Shown here piece by piece: positions 16,462-24,633 of a stretch of DNA of 64,000 nucleotides. This stretch comes from Albidovulum aestuarii. GTDB taxonomy: Bacteria; Pseudomonadota; Alphaproteobacteria; Rhodobacterales; Rhodobacteraceae. Within the stretch, counting starts at the first letter, position 1; every line of letters starts with the position of its first letter. The notes under the pieces were generated by a model. The model had not been told where the DNA came from. It was given only the letters and a program-made list of their open reading frames with translations, and searched no databases. The translations under genes were made by a program, and so were the position numbers. The stretch spans positions 1 through 64,000 of the forward strand of contig NZ_JASBQQ010000001.1 in NCBI RefSeq assembly GCF_029961185.1. Direction: 5' to 3'.

Positions 16462-16778
16462 CTTGAACTACGTTCGACCGCCCCCCAGAAATCGCACTTC
16501 GCCCGCCCACGCAAGAAGGAGAGGATCAGGTCTCGCCAAAAAATGCCAGCATTTTTTTTGATCGGCAAAAATTTTGAAGTGATTTTTGGGTTGAGGCAGC
16601 TTGGTCAGTGTTGGCTGGTCTAGCGCCGATGATGTGACCAAAAAAACGACTGCATTTCTAGACCCCTACCAAGCGTGTCTCTCGCGCGCTGAGATCGTCA
16701 AAGTCGATCGGCCACAACGGCCGGGCGGCAGAAGCGGGGCAAACCCTGCCTCGCATTCTCGATCGGAAGGAGAAAGAA
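16462..16778. promoter_or_regulatory. Divergent upstream region between the TPR protein and the His-rich operon
   Basis: These 317 bases separate two divergent genes, so both promoters should lie here. A low-GC stretch is centred on 16545-16590. The only certain element is the ribosome-binding site GGAAGGAGA, eight bases before the ATG at 16779. I cannot pick promoter hexamers with confidence. Confidence 0.4.
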
Positions 16779-17384
16779 ATGCCCCCCCATGAACACGACA
16801 AGGGCCGAGATGAGCGGCCTAATGACGAACATCTTCAGCAGACATGGTATGGTCCCGCCGGTGCGCGCCACTCCCACGGACCCGCCTCTGGTCCCGCGCG
16901 TGGCCATCACGGTGCTCATGTTCATCGGTATCATCCCGGACTGCCGCCGGACCGTGCTGGCGGCGGTCATTTCCCGCCGCGGTCAGGAATGGGCGGTTCG
17001 GGCGGCGACGGCTTCTCCGGGCGTGCGGCCGAGATCCTGGGAACCATCCTGCCGCCGGAGGTCACCAACTGGCTGCTGCGTTCAGTGTCGTTTGGGCCTC
17101 CGGAAATCGTCGCAATCTTCAAGGTGGATGTCGCAGCTATCGATGCCAATCTTGCGCGCCGCCAAGCTGCAGGAATTGAGGCGCCGTGGTTTAGCCCGGA
17201 AGACATTCAGGCCGGTGACAACACTCTGCACGCGATGTCAGCGACTATGACCGACAACGAGACCGCCGCGTGCCTCCACAATCTCTTCTGGGGGCCAGAC
17301 GAGGTCCAGGCGATCGCGTTCGTCTCTCTCGTCCTCCTCAGACTGAATGCCGTCGATCCTGCCGCCCAGCTGGATGAGGCATGA
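16779..17384 (+). CDS. Protein with histidine-rich N-terminus, unknown family
   Basis: A 201-residue protein with a strong ribosome-binding site (GGAAGGAGAAAGAA). The first 70 residues are low-complexity and contain eleven histidines (4, 6, 18, 31, 33, 43, 44, 47, 49, 52, 64), including HSH, GHHGAHVH and PRSGMGGSGGDG. The remaining 120 residues look folded (AAEILGTILPPEVTNWLL, IVAIFKVDVAAIDANLARR, NLFWGPDEVQAIAFVSLVLL). I do not recognise the fold. No signal peptide is visible. It is the first gene of a tight four-gene operon ending in a permease and an ABC exporter, so it could bind metal, or be a substrate or precursor handled by the exporter; both are guesses. Confidence 0.7.
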   Translation: MPPHEHDKGRDERPNDEHLQQTWYGPAGARHSHGPASGPARGHHGAHVHRYHPGLPPDRAGGGHFPPRSGMGGSGGDGFSGRAAEILGTILPPEVTNWLLRSVSFGPPEIVAIFKVDVAAIDANLARRQAAGIEAPWFSPEDIQAGDNTLHAMSATMTDNETAACLHNLFWGPDEVQAIAFVSLVLLRLNAVDPAAQLDEA

Positions 17385-17385
17385 T

Positions 17386-18024
17386 ATGGACGCTTACAGG
17401 GACACTCTCGACGTCACCGGCATCGGCGGCCTCTTGGCCGGAATCGATCGCTGCGCTGGCAATGACAGAAGCGTGGCGATCCGGGAAACATCCCGGGTCG
17501 TCCCCGATACCGTCTCGGAAATGTCCGCGCGGGCTTGGCGTGTCGCGGCGTTCAAATCCGCCATTACGATTTCGGCGGAACGGGGTCACGTCGATCTCGT
17601 ATTGCCGGGCTGCGACCTGTCTCTGCTCGAGGCCCTCGCCGCCGTTGATCATCGCGGATCCATTCAGATCCTGACGCCGGGCCACATTTCCGACAAGCAG
17701 ATTGACGAGGTCCGTAACAACGTGCCCGCCGGTCTCGTCGTGTCCGTGCTAGCGCCGGGTACTGTGCCCATTATCTCGCGCAACGTGGCTGTGCTTGTCA
17801 CCGCCTTCGAGGCGGGCGGCGGCTACCTGCTTGTCGAAAGGGAAGCCGCCCGCGCCCTCGGGGCGATCCGTGGCCAGCAGTTTACCGGCGACATCATCGC
17901 TCTTTTGCCGCTTGGAGATCAGGCGGTCCATGGGCGTCCGGCGAACTGGCAAATGGTCCGCCGAGACCAGTTCAGCGGCCTCTGCCAGCCGGCTGGCTTG
18001 GAAACTGTCACCCCCAACATCTAG
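17386..18024 (+). CDS. Unrecognised 212-residue cytosolic protein of the His-rich operon
   Basis: The start at 17386 lies one base after the previous stop, with GAGG seven bases upstream; an in-frame ATG at 17374 is also possible. The protein has alternating strands and helices: WRVAAFKSAITISAERGHVDLVLPG, then RGSIQILTPGH, VVSVLAPGTVPIISRNVAVLV and YLLVEREAARAL. This layout faintly recalls the C-terminal sensor part of TrmB-type or phospholipase-D-like proteins, but no HxK motif is present. It has no membrane segment. The coupling to the genes on either side says it works with them. Confidence 0.65.
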   Translation: MDAYRDTLDVTGIGGLLAGIDRCAGNDRSVAIRETSRVVPDTVSEMSARAWRVAAFKSAITISAERGHVDLVLPGCDLSLLEALAAVDHRGSIQILTPGHISDKQIDEVRNNVPAGLVVSVLAPGTVPIISRNVAVLVTAFEAGGGYLLVEREAARALGAIRGQQFTGDIIALLPLGDQAVHGRPANWQMVRRDQFSGLCQPAGLETVTPNI

Positions 18025-18038
18025 GAAGGAATCAGACC

Positions 18039-19610
18039 ATGACAGAGATCGTGACCTATCCGGATGGACGCCCGGTCGTCCCCGTGGTGTCGGCGACACC
18101 CGAGATCGCCATCCCGCGTCCGCCCAGTGATCCAAACCAGCCGACGAATGCGTCCTGGTTCATCGTCGCCGCGCTCGCCCTCGCTGGCTTTGTCGGCTTG
18201 ATCGCGAGTGGCTACGTCCCCTTTGGCGCGCTGGCTCGCAGCTTTCCCATGGACGTGCTGGCCATCCTGATCACGCTGGACTTGTTCAGCCTCTATGTGG
18301 TGCAGACCGGCGCCCTTGACGCGCTGGGCCTAAAGCTCGCCCTCGCAACCAAAGGACGGGCGGACATCGCCGCCATATTCATGGGCCTTTTGATGTTCGC
18401 GTCGTCGGCCTTGCTCAACAATCTTGCCGCCATCTTCATCATCGCGCCGGTCTTCCTGACGCTTCTCCGCGCCATGCGCGCCCGCGCCGAAGTGACCGCC
18501 GCGTTCCTGTCGCTGATGCTGGTGCTGTGCAACCTGGGTGGTATGGCAACGCCGATGGGCGATTTCCCAGCCATTCTCTTGATGTCGAGCGGGCTCGTCG
18601 GGTTCACGCCCTATCTAATCGGCGCGTTTCCCCTTGCGGCAAGTTTGGCGCTCATCGCGATCCTCGGCTATTCGGCGGCGATCCGCGGGCAGCAGGCGAC
18701 CTTGAGCAACCCGGAGGACGCCAGCCACACTCGCATCTCCCTCGAGTTCATGCGTGTCCGCAACCGCCATGTTCGCCCCGACGTGACCCGAGCGATTCTG
18801 CTCGGCGTCGTTTTCGCCGGCATGGTGCTGGCTTGGGCGCTGGTACCTCCGTCGAACTGGCCCTTCTTCATGACCGCCTTGGTCGGAGCAGCGGCCGCAA
18901 CGGTGATCGCGGGACCACGTTTGGGCGCGGCAGCGATCGGCAAGTACGACCTGCGCACCACCGTGTTCATGGCGATCATCTTGACCATTGCCGCGATCGT
19001 GTCCGTGACGGGTATCGTCGGGGCCGTCGCCAACGTGCTCGTCGCCGCGACGTCCGATGAGACCTTGCTCCTCGTCGCGCTTATGACCCTTGTGGCGATT
19101 GCGGCCGGCCTGTTCTCGGCCGGTCCGGCAACGGCTGCTGTGCTGCCCATCTTCATCACGTTGAGCCACGGCCCGCTGGTCTCCTATGGCGACCTGGTCG
19201 GCATCGCCTTTGCCGCCTCCATCTGCGCCGGCTCGAGCATGCTGATGCATTCCGCGACGGCCGGTCCGACCCTGCGGGGGGAGACCGTCAAGGCCGGCTT
19301 CGCCGACGAAAACGGCCATGCCATCTGGGGCGCCTGGGCCTATTTGAAATACGGCCTGCTCACCGCTCTTGCGCAGCTGTTGCTGTCGATCGCCTGGATC
19401 CTTCTGGCGGCCAACATGCAGGCTCCATGGCTCATCAACCTCGTTCCGCTGGGACTTTTGTTAGTCGTCGGCGGCACGGTCTTCGTGACTGCCGGCGGAA
19501 CGAATTCCGCCGCCTCGAATGCCATCGGCAACGGGCTGCGGCTTTTCGGGTTCGGCATCGCCGTCGGCGCTATCGCTTACGGCGCCGCTACCGCCTTCAA
19601 CTTCATCTGA
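18039..19610 (+). CDS. ArsB/NhaD-superfamily (SLC13-like) permease
   Basis: A 523-residue membrane protein with about a dozen hydrophobic segments after a 40-residue soluble N-terminus. Two family landmarks appear: ALLNNLAAIFIIAPVFLTLL and NLGGMATPMGDFPAILLMS, the counterpart of the NLGG...PIGDPP segment in ArsB and NhaD transporters. A second half with FSAGPATAAVLPIFI completes the duplicated architecture. Members move arsenite, Na+/H+ or carboxylates; the substrate cannot be told. There is no arsenic gene nearby. It sits 14 bases after the unknown gene and 23 bases before the ABC exporter. Confidence 0.82.
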   Translation: MTEIVTYPDGRPVVPVVSATPEIAIPRPPSDPNQPTNASWFIVAALALAGFVGLIASGYVPFGALARSFPMDVLAILITLDLFSLYVVQTGALDALGLKLALATKGRADIAAIFMGLLMFASSALLNNLAAIFIIAPVFLTLLRAMRARAEVTAAFLSLMLVLCNLGGMATPMGDFPAILLMSSGLVGFTPYLIGAFPLAASLALIAILGYSAAIRGQQATLSNPEDASHTRISLEFMRVRNRHVRPDVTRAILLGVVFAGMVLAWALVPPSNWPFFMTALVGAAAATVIAGPRLGAAAIGKYDLRTTVFMAIILTIAAIVSVTGIVGAVANVLVAATSDETLLLVALMTLVAIAAGLFSAGPATAAVLPIFITLSHGPLVSYGDLVGIAFAASICAGSSMLMHSATAGPTLRGETVKAGFADENGHAIWGAWAYLKYGLLTALAQLLLSIAWILLAANMQAPWLINLVPLGLLLVVGGTVFVTAGGTNSAASNAIGNGLRLFGFGIAVGAIAYGAATAFNFI

Positions 19611-19633
19611 AAAACGAGAAGGGAGCCAAATCC

Positions 19634-21406
19634 ATGAAAACGCAATCGCCAACAAAATCGGGGGTCGTTGCCAGTCTGGCAACGCAGCTAGGTCATGCTG
19701 GCATCTTCTCCATGATCGTCGCAACCTTGGCTGTAATCGGCGCCGGGTCGCTTGCCAACGTCCCGTCGGTCCTGCTCGGCGACATCGTAGACAAGATCGT
19801 CATCGACCAAGCGCTGGGCGCGGTCTGGTCGGTCTTTGCCCTGATCGTCGCGTGCCTGGTCGGCCGCGTGGTTCTAGTTGTGATCCAGAAATATCTGATC
19901 GAGCGCACTGTCGTTGGCGTCCAGAAGCGTGTGTTTCTCGGAAACGTTACCAAGGTGCTGGGCGTTCGTGTCGATGCGCTTCAGCACATGCGTGTCGGAG
20001 AGGTGAACTCGAGGCTCGAAAAGCGGACCCTCGGCACGATCCGGTTCCTCAAGCTCGTCTTCCTAGAGGCGATTCCGCAACTCGCTGTCGCGATTCCGGC
20101 GCTCGTCCTTGCCTTCATGCAAAGCCGCATTGCCGGCGCGGTCATGCTGATCGTTCTGGCGCTCAGTATTGCTATAACCACCGGACAGATCCTAAGCCAG
20201 AAGGGTATTCGCATCGCGCTGATCAACAAGACGACAGGCCTTGCCGGGCAAGTCGCTGAGTTCTTGAGCCATCTCGACTACGTGCGCGCCTCCGGCATGG
20301 CCGGGCGTGTCGAGGCGCGATTCGAAAGTGAAGCCGAGGAAATGCGCGCCGTCGAGTTTCTCCATCACAAATGGATGATGGGTTTTGATGCCGTTAAGGG
20401 GCTGATCGAGGATGGCGGTCTGGCCATGATTGTCGGCCTCGGCATCTATCAGGTGACGACCGGTGACATGACGCCCGGCACCATTCTCGCGCTCGCCATG
20501 CTTTTCAAGTCGGCCGCGATTCCACTTCAGAACCTGCATCGCATTGTCGACCAACTCCACGAATCCATCCTGCAAATCGACGCCGCCCATAGCGTACTCG
20601 AGGCTGGCGACGATGCCTCGCTTGCCGGAAACACCATGCCGGCCTGGGAACCGGCAGCGCCTATCGTTGCCGCGAAGGGGCTGCGCCTTTCTCGGACTTC
20701 CCCTGACGGCGAGCGGAAGACGGTTCTAGATGGCGTCGATTTCGACATCCACGCTGGCGAAGTGATTGGCATCGCCGGCCCGTCCGGGGGCGGCAAGACC
20801 ACACTGTTGCGCGCCATGCTCGGGCTCTTCCCCGACTATCAGGGTGAACTTCGCCTGTTCGGCGCCGAAGTCCGCGATTTGTCCAAGGATGACTTCGCCG
20901 ACTGGATCAGCTACGGGCCGCAGAAGCCCTATGTCCGCCAGGGAAGTCTCAAAGCCAACATCGTGGAGGGCGTTGTCCGCCAGGGCGATGTTGCCAATGA
21001 CGTCGTTGTCGATGCGCTCAAGCAGGCGCGGCTCCAGCTTGATCCGGCGAAGACCTTGACCGAACGGGGTGACAATATTTCTCCCGGCCAGACCCAACGC
21101 CTGTCCTTGGCCCGTGTGTTCGCCAAGAATGGGGCGAAACTCGTGATCCTGGATGAAGCAACCTCGATGCTTGACGGTAGCACTCAGGCCGAGATCATGC
21201 AGGAATTGCGCCGGCACGCAAAGGGTCGTGCCATGGTTATGGTCGCCCACCGTCTGGACACGCTGCGCTGGGCCGATCGGATCTTGGTTCTTGATCGAGG
21301 TAGGATCGCGCAGTTTGGCACCTATGACGAACTGGAAGCACAGCCGGGCGTTTTCGCGACTCTCCTCGGCGAGCGGACCTCGAACCATCTCGCGGCAGCC
21401 GAATAG
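19634..21406 (+). CDS. ABC exporter, fused permease and ATPase
   Basis: A 590-residue half-transporter (start 19634 after GGGAG). Residues about 25-310 are a six-helix type IV exporter domain. Residues about 345-575 are the ATPase: Walker A GPSGGGKTTLL (about 384), signature ISPGQTQRLSLARVF (about 481), Walker B LVILDEATSMLD and the switch histidine in AHRLDTL. The signature reads SPGQ instead of SGGQ, a mild deviation; the Q-loop lies at YGPQKP. Homodimers of this type export lipids, peptides or drugs. As last gene of the His-rich operon it is the probable export arm. Confidence 0.87.
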   Translation: MKTQSPTKSGVVASLATQLGHAGIFSMIVATLAVIGAGSLANVPSVLLGDIVDKIVIDQALGAVWSVFALIVACLVGRVVLVVIQKYLIERTVVGVQKRVFLGNVTKVLGVRVDALQHMRVGEVNSRLEKRTLGTIRFLKLVFLEAIPQLAVAIPALVLAFMQSRIAGAVMLIVLALSIAITTGQILSQKGIRIALINKTTGLAGQVAEFLSHLDYVRASGMAGRVEARFESEAEEMRAVEFLHHKWMMGFDAVKGLIEDGGLAMIVGLGIYQVTTGDMTPGTILALAMLFKSAAIPLQNLHRIVDQLHESILQIDAAHSVLEAGDDASLAGNTMPAWEPAAPIVAAKGLRLSRTSPDGERKTVLDGVDFDIHAGEVIGIAGPSGGGKTTLLRAMLGLFPDYQGELRLFGAEVRDLSKDDFADWISYGPQKPYVRQGSLKANIVEGVVRQGDVANDVVVDALKQARLQLDPAKTLTERGDNISPGQTQRLSLARVFAKNGAKLVILDEATSMLDGSTQAEIMQELRRHAKGRAMVMVAHRLDTLRWADRILVLDRGRIAQFGTYDELEAQPGVFATLLGERTSNHLAAAE

Positions 21407-21714
21407 TTTTCCGTCCTCGCTCGGCTATTCATGGCGCTCGCCCGCCCAGGGGCGGGTGCTGGGTGGCTGCCAAGTCGGCGGCTACGCCACCAGCACCGAG
21501 ATGCTGTTCGTCTGGATCGAAGACCATCTGTGAACCCGTGTCGCTTCCGGACAAAACCGGCCTCTTGCGTGGGTCAAGAGACCGCCGAATTCCGGCGTCT
21601 GAGACCAGTGTCGTGCGGCGAGCGAGTGAGGCGCGTATCGGTCCAGACGAGAAGAAATGCATTCGATCAGGATTGCAGCGGCAGCAATTGATTGTTCGTC
21701 TTCAACTCTCGATT
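21407..21714. other. Gene-free stretch after the ABC exporter
   Basis: No supported gene. A rightward frame ends ...STEMLFVWIEDHL at 21533 and might be the tail of a decayed gene, but it has no credible start. Confidence 0.45.
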
Positions 21715-22124
21715 TCAATAATCCGTCTCGACATACACCCCTGAGCAGTCATATGCCACCGCGGCCGCCGTCGCCCCGTTGTTCATGAAGTTGCGCGGGC
21801 TCAGAAGTTGGGTCGCCGCCGGTAAGTCGGTGTCGCGCACGGTCTCTACCGCCGCCCCGCTCACTTCGTCGGCCACTCGGTCGCCGATCTCGCTGCCGTT
21901 CGGGGCGGCGAGGAGCGTGAGGGTCAGGACGTTGGTCGTGATCGCGACCGGGAAACTCGCCCCAAGATCGGTGAGCGTCGGTGCGCCCGCGTATCGTTCT
22001 GCACCAGCTGCCAGTTCGTGTGGGTGCCGCGCTGGAAGCCGATGCCGATGCAGTTGACCACGGCCGAAAGGGTCAGGGTGCTGGCCAGCGCCGAGGTCGA
22101 GCCGTAGAGGCCAAAGGAGCCCAT
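21715..22124 (-). pseudogene. Frameshifted phage-type structural protein remnant
   Basis: Reading leftward from 22124, MGSFGLYGSTSALASTLTLS is followed by NCIGIGFQRGTHTNWQLVQND. Near 21991-21994 the frame shifts, after which AGAPTLTDLGASFPVAITTN continues and the sequence ends in AVAYDCSGVYVETDY and a stop at 21715. The joined sequence looks like the end of a prophage tail or fibre-associated protein; the GTHTNWQLV segment is my main cue. The shift amounts to two extra (or one missing) bases. It lies downstream of the DUF5681/methyltransferase genes, where phage structural genes would be expected. Confidence 0.5.
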
Positions 22125-22274
22125 ACCGGTCGCCTGTGACTGCCGCCCGAAAGACAGCCCTAGTAGTGCCCGCGGTGGACAGCAGGTGCGGCGCTTGAGG
22201 ATTGAAAGGCCACGAACGCGTCGCGGCCTCTCTCAGCCTAAGCCCCCTTCAGGCTGCCAAGACGCCGCGCCGAC

Positions 22275-22673
22275 TCAGTCGTCCTCCAGCGGCCGGTTGC
22301 GCAGGGCCTCCGTCGGCAGGCCGAGACGCTCGAGCCGGGCGATCATCTCTTCCCGCTTCCGGCGCTTGTCATCGGCCTTGGCTTCGACGGCCGGCTGGAC
22401 CTCCAGCATGATAGTGATGGCGCGGAGGAGCGCTGGCACATCGCCCTTCAGCCCCTTGCGGCAAAGCGCCAGATAGGCCGCCTCCAGCCCGGCGAGGGAC
22501 ACGGGGCGCCCGTCGGGGGTCCGGGCCGTTACCGGCTCCGACAGGATCGCTGCGGCATCCCTGAGATGGTCCGTGCGAGTCTTGGGCCGACCCTTCGGAT
22601 TGCCCGACTGGCCCTTCTGCCAGCGGCTGGTTTCGGGCGGTTTGCCATAGCCGATATCATAGTCGTCAGGCAT
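22275..22673 (-). CDS. DUF5681-domain protein (copy 2a)
   Basis: A 132-residue protein with the DUF5681 signature WQKGQSGNPKGRPK near its start and a charged helical C-terminus (KADDKRRKREEMIARLERLG). Its start overlaps the end of the next DUF5681 gene upstream by eight bases, so the two are read together after the methyltransferase. The KGQSGNPKGRP motif is often seen in phage-associated proteins near terminases. The molecular role is unknown; the basic N-terminus suggests DNA binding. Confidence 0.88.
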   Translation of the reverse strand: MPDDYDIGYGKPPETSRWQKGQSGNPKGRPKTRTDHLRDAAAILSEPVTARTPDGRPVSLAGLEAAYLALCRKGLKGDVPALLRAITIMLEVQPAVEAKADDKRRKREEMIARLERLGLPTEALRNRPLEDD

Positions 22674-23049
22674 CGCCGCCTCCGTCTTTCTTCATCGCCG
22701 CGGCGATGCGGTTGAGAACGTCCACCACCTTCCGCTTTTCCTCTTCCGGATCGAAACGGTCGACATCAGCGGCACCGGCCTCGGCCAGGATCCGGCGCTG
22801 CAGCTCCAGCGCACGGCGGTCACCGGCCAGGGCCAGTTCCCGCAGGCGGCGGATCAGAGCCTCGCGGATCGGAATCTGATCGTCACTTCCCTGGAGCTTG
22901 ACCTTGCGGCTCAGCACCCGGTTCATGTGGCACCAGAGGTCATCCTGCTTGCGCGGCCGACCGCAGGGATTACCGGACTTACCCTTCTTGAAGCGGTGCT
23001 GTGCCGGCGGGTTGGCATACCCCGCCGGCCGATTGCTCTGACCGCTCAT
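22666..23049 (-). CDS. DUF5681-domain protein (copy 2b)
   Basis: A 127-residue protein with the same family signature in a slightly different form, FKKGKSGNPCGRPRK, and a helical C-terminus with a regular charged pattern (LAGDRRALELQRRILAEAG). It overlaps the methyltransferase stop by four bases (ATGA) and the following DUF5681 gene by eight. Two paralogues side by side in one operon are unusual and suggest a two-component DNA-binding complex, which is inference. Confidence 0.88.
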   Translation of the reverse strand: MSGQSNRPAGYANPPAQHRFKKGKSGNPCGRPRKQDDLWCHMNRVLSRKVKLQGSDDQIPIREALIRRLRELALAGDRRALELQRRILAEAGAADVDRFDPEEEKRKVVDVLNRIAAAMKKDGGGDA

Positions 23050-24425
23050 TCTGCAGCCTCCGGTTCAGGCGCATGGGCGTCCATGGCACGCGCCGCGGCC
23101 GCCGCTGCGAAGGTTTCGCCGGTGGCCTCCAGCACCGGCTCGACGCCCGTGAGCGCTGCGTAGCGCCGGCAGATCACGTCACAGTAGATCGGGTCGAGCT
23201 CCACCAGCCGCGCGACACGGCCGGTGCGCTCGGCCGCGATCAGCGTGGTGCCCGAACCGCCGAAGCCGTCGAGCACGATCTCGCCGCGGCGGGTGACGTC
23301 CTTGATCGCATCGGCCACAAGCGCCACCGGCTTCACCGTCGGATGCAGCGCCAGATCCTTCTGGTTGCCGCCGAAGCTGTTCACCCCAGGATAGTCCCAG
23401 ACATTGGTGCGGTAGCGCCCGTGTTCGCCGAGACCGAAGGTGTTGGTGTGCGGTGCGGTGCCGACCTTCCAGACATAGATCAGCTCATGCCGAGAGCGGT
23501 AGAAGGTGCCCATGCCGCCATTGGTCTTGGCCCAGACGACGAGGTTCTTCAGCTCACTATAGACCTTGTCACCAGCCGCCTGCAGTTCGGCCATGTGGCG
23601 CCAGTCCATGCAGGTGAAGTGGATCGCGCCATCGAGGCTGACCGCGGCCATGGCGCCGAGAGAGGCCTCGAGGAAGGCGGTAAAGGTAACCGCATCCATT
23701 TCGCCCGAGGCCATGGCGAATTCGCGGTGCTTGACGGCGCCGGAGCCGCAGACATGGCCGTCGATCTTCACATTGTAGGGCGGATCGGTGAATACCGCGC
23801 GGGCGCGATCGGCACCCATGAGCGCAGCATAGGTCGCCGGGTCGCGCGCGTCGCCGCAGATGAGCCTGTGCTTTCCCAGGACCCAGACGTCGCCCGGCTG
23901 GGTCAACGCCGGCCCGGGCTCGGGTTCGGGCATCTCATCAGCCGGGTCCGCGGCATCTTCGCCCGCGCTGTCGTCGAGCAGCAGATCGAGCTCGGCGGTC
24001 TCGAAGCCGGTGATCTCCAGGTCGAAGTCGAGATCCAGTTCGGCCAGCGCCTGGAATTCGATCTTCAGGATCTCGCGATCCCAGCCCGCGAGCTCGGCCA
24101 GGCGGTTGTCGGCGATGACATAGGCGCGCCGCTCGGCCGACGTGAGATGGCCCAGGACGATCGTCGGCACATCGGCGATGCCAAGCTGCTTTGCCGCCGC
24201 CACGCGGCCGTGGCCGGCGACGATGCCGCCCTCTTCGTCGATCAGCACCGGGTTGGTGAAGCCGAACTTGCGGATCGATGCCCCGATCTGCGCGATCTGT
24301 TTGTCGCTATGGGTGCGGGCATTGCCCGAGTAAGGAACAAGATCACCGGTCTTGCGATAGGTGATCTTCAGCCGGGTGCTTTCCGGCAGGGTCTGGGGCA
24401 GCGCCCCGGTCTTGATGTTCGCCAT
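23046..24425 (-). CDS. ParB-domain / site-specific DNA methyltransferase fusion protein (copy 2)
   Basis: A 459-residue protein. The N-terminal ParB-like domain (about residues 20-140) includes FGFTNPVLIDEEGGIVAGHG followed by RVAAAKQLG. The methyltransferase part carries DPPYNVKIDGHV (about residue 213), MDWRHM and, near the end, FGGSGTTLIAAERTGR (about 387), the beta-class order. The first copy (7761-9242) has the same two domains with clear sequence similarity. It leads a coupled operon with two DUF5681 genes. It probably methylates DNA in a sequence-specific way; the target is unknown. Confidence 0.92.
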   Translation of the reverse strand: MANIKTGALPQTLPESTRLKITYRKTGDLVPYSGNARTHSDKQIAQIGASIRKFGFTNPVLIDEEGGIVAGHGRVAAAKQLGIADVPTIVLGHLTSAERRAYVIADNRLAELAGWDREILKIEFQALAELDLDFDLEITGFETAELDLLLDDSAGEDAADPADEMPEPEPGPALTQPGDVWVLGKHRLICGDARDPATYAALMGADRARAVFTDPPYNVKIDGHVCGSGAVKHREFAMASGEMDAVTFTAFLEASLGAMAAVSLDGAIHFTCMDWRHMAELQAAGDKVYSELKNLVVWAKTNGGMGTFYRSRHELIYVWKVGTAPHTNTFGLGEHGRYRTNVWDYPGVNSFGGNQKDLALHPTVKPVALVADAIKDVTRRGEIVLDGFGGSGTTLIAAERTGRVARLVELDPIYCDVICRRYAALTGVEPVLEATGETFAAAAAARAMDAHAPEPEAAE

Positions 24426-24531
24426 TCTGGGGCCTTTCGGGTTCGCGCTGCCGGCTCGCCGTGACAGGGACCAGAGCCCAAAAGGGCGAGCCGGTCAGCG
24501 CTGTTTCAGGGAGAGGCCGGACCGTCAGGTC

Positions 24532-24559
24532 CTTGCGAAGGGCCGGTCTCCCGGCACAA
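24532..24559. repeat. Leader repeat upstream of methyltransferase copy 2
   Basis: The segment TTGCGAAGGGCCGGTCTCCC plus GGCA contains a CCGG...CCGG dyad. A very similar segment, TTGCGAAGGGCCGGGCATCC plus GGCA, lies at about 25199-25222 upstream of the ParB-like gene. Both are in the 5' region of leftward genes of the same module and both are preceded by GGTCCT or GGTCCTG. An inverted repeat CCGGCTCGCC/GGCGAGCCGG at 24452-24493 lies next to this copy. Confidence 0.55.
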
Positions 24560-24633
24560 GATCGGCAGGCCCCCCACCGATCACTTCGCGTCGTTTGGTC
24601 TGGGCCGCGACTGTGGCGCAGCTCAGCTGTTCA

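Noticed and set aside
16698-16970. Leftward 90-codon frame across the start of the His-rich gene
   Set aside because: It has no ribosome-binding site and is the shadow of a GC-rich gene that has a strong one.
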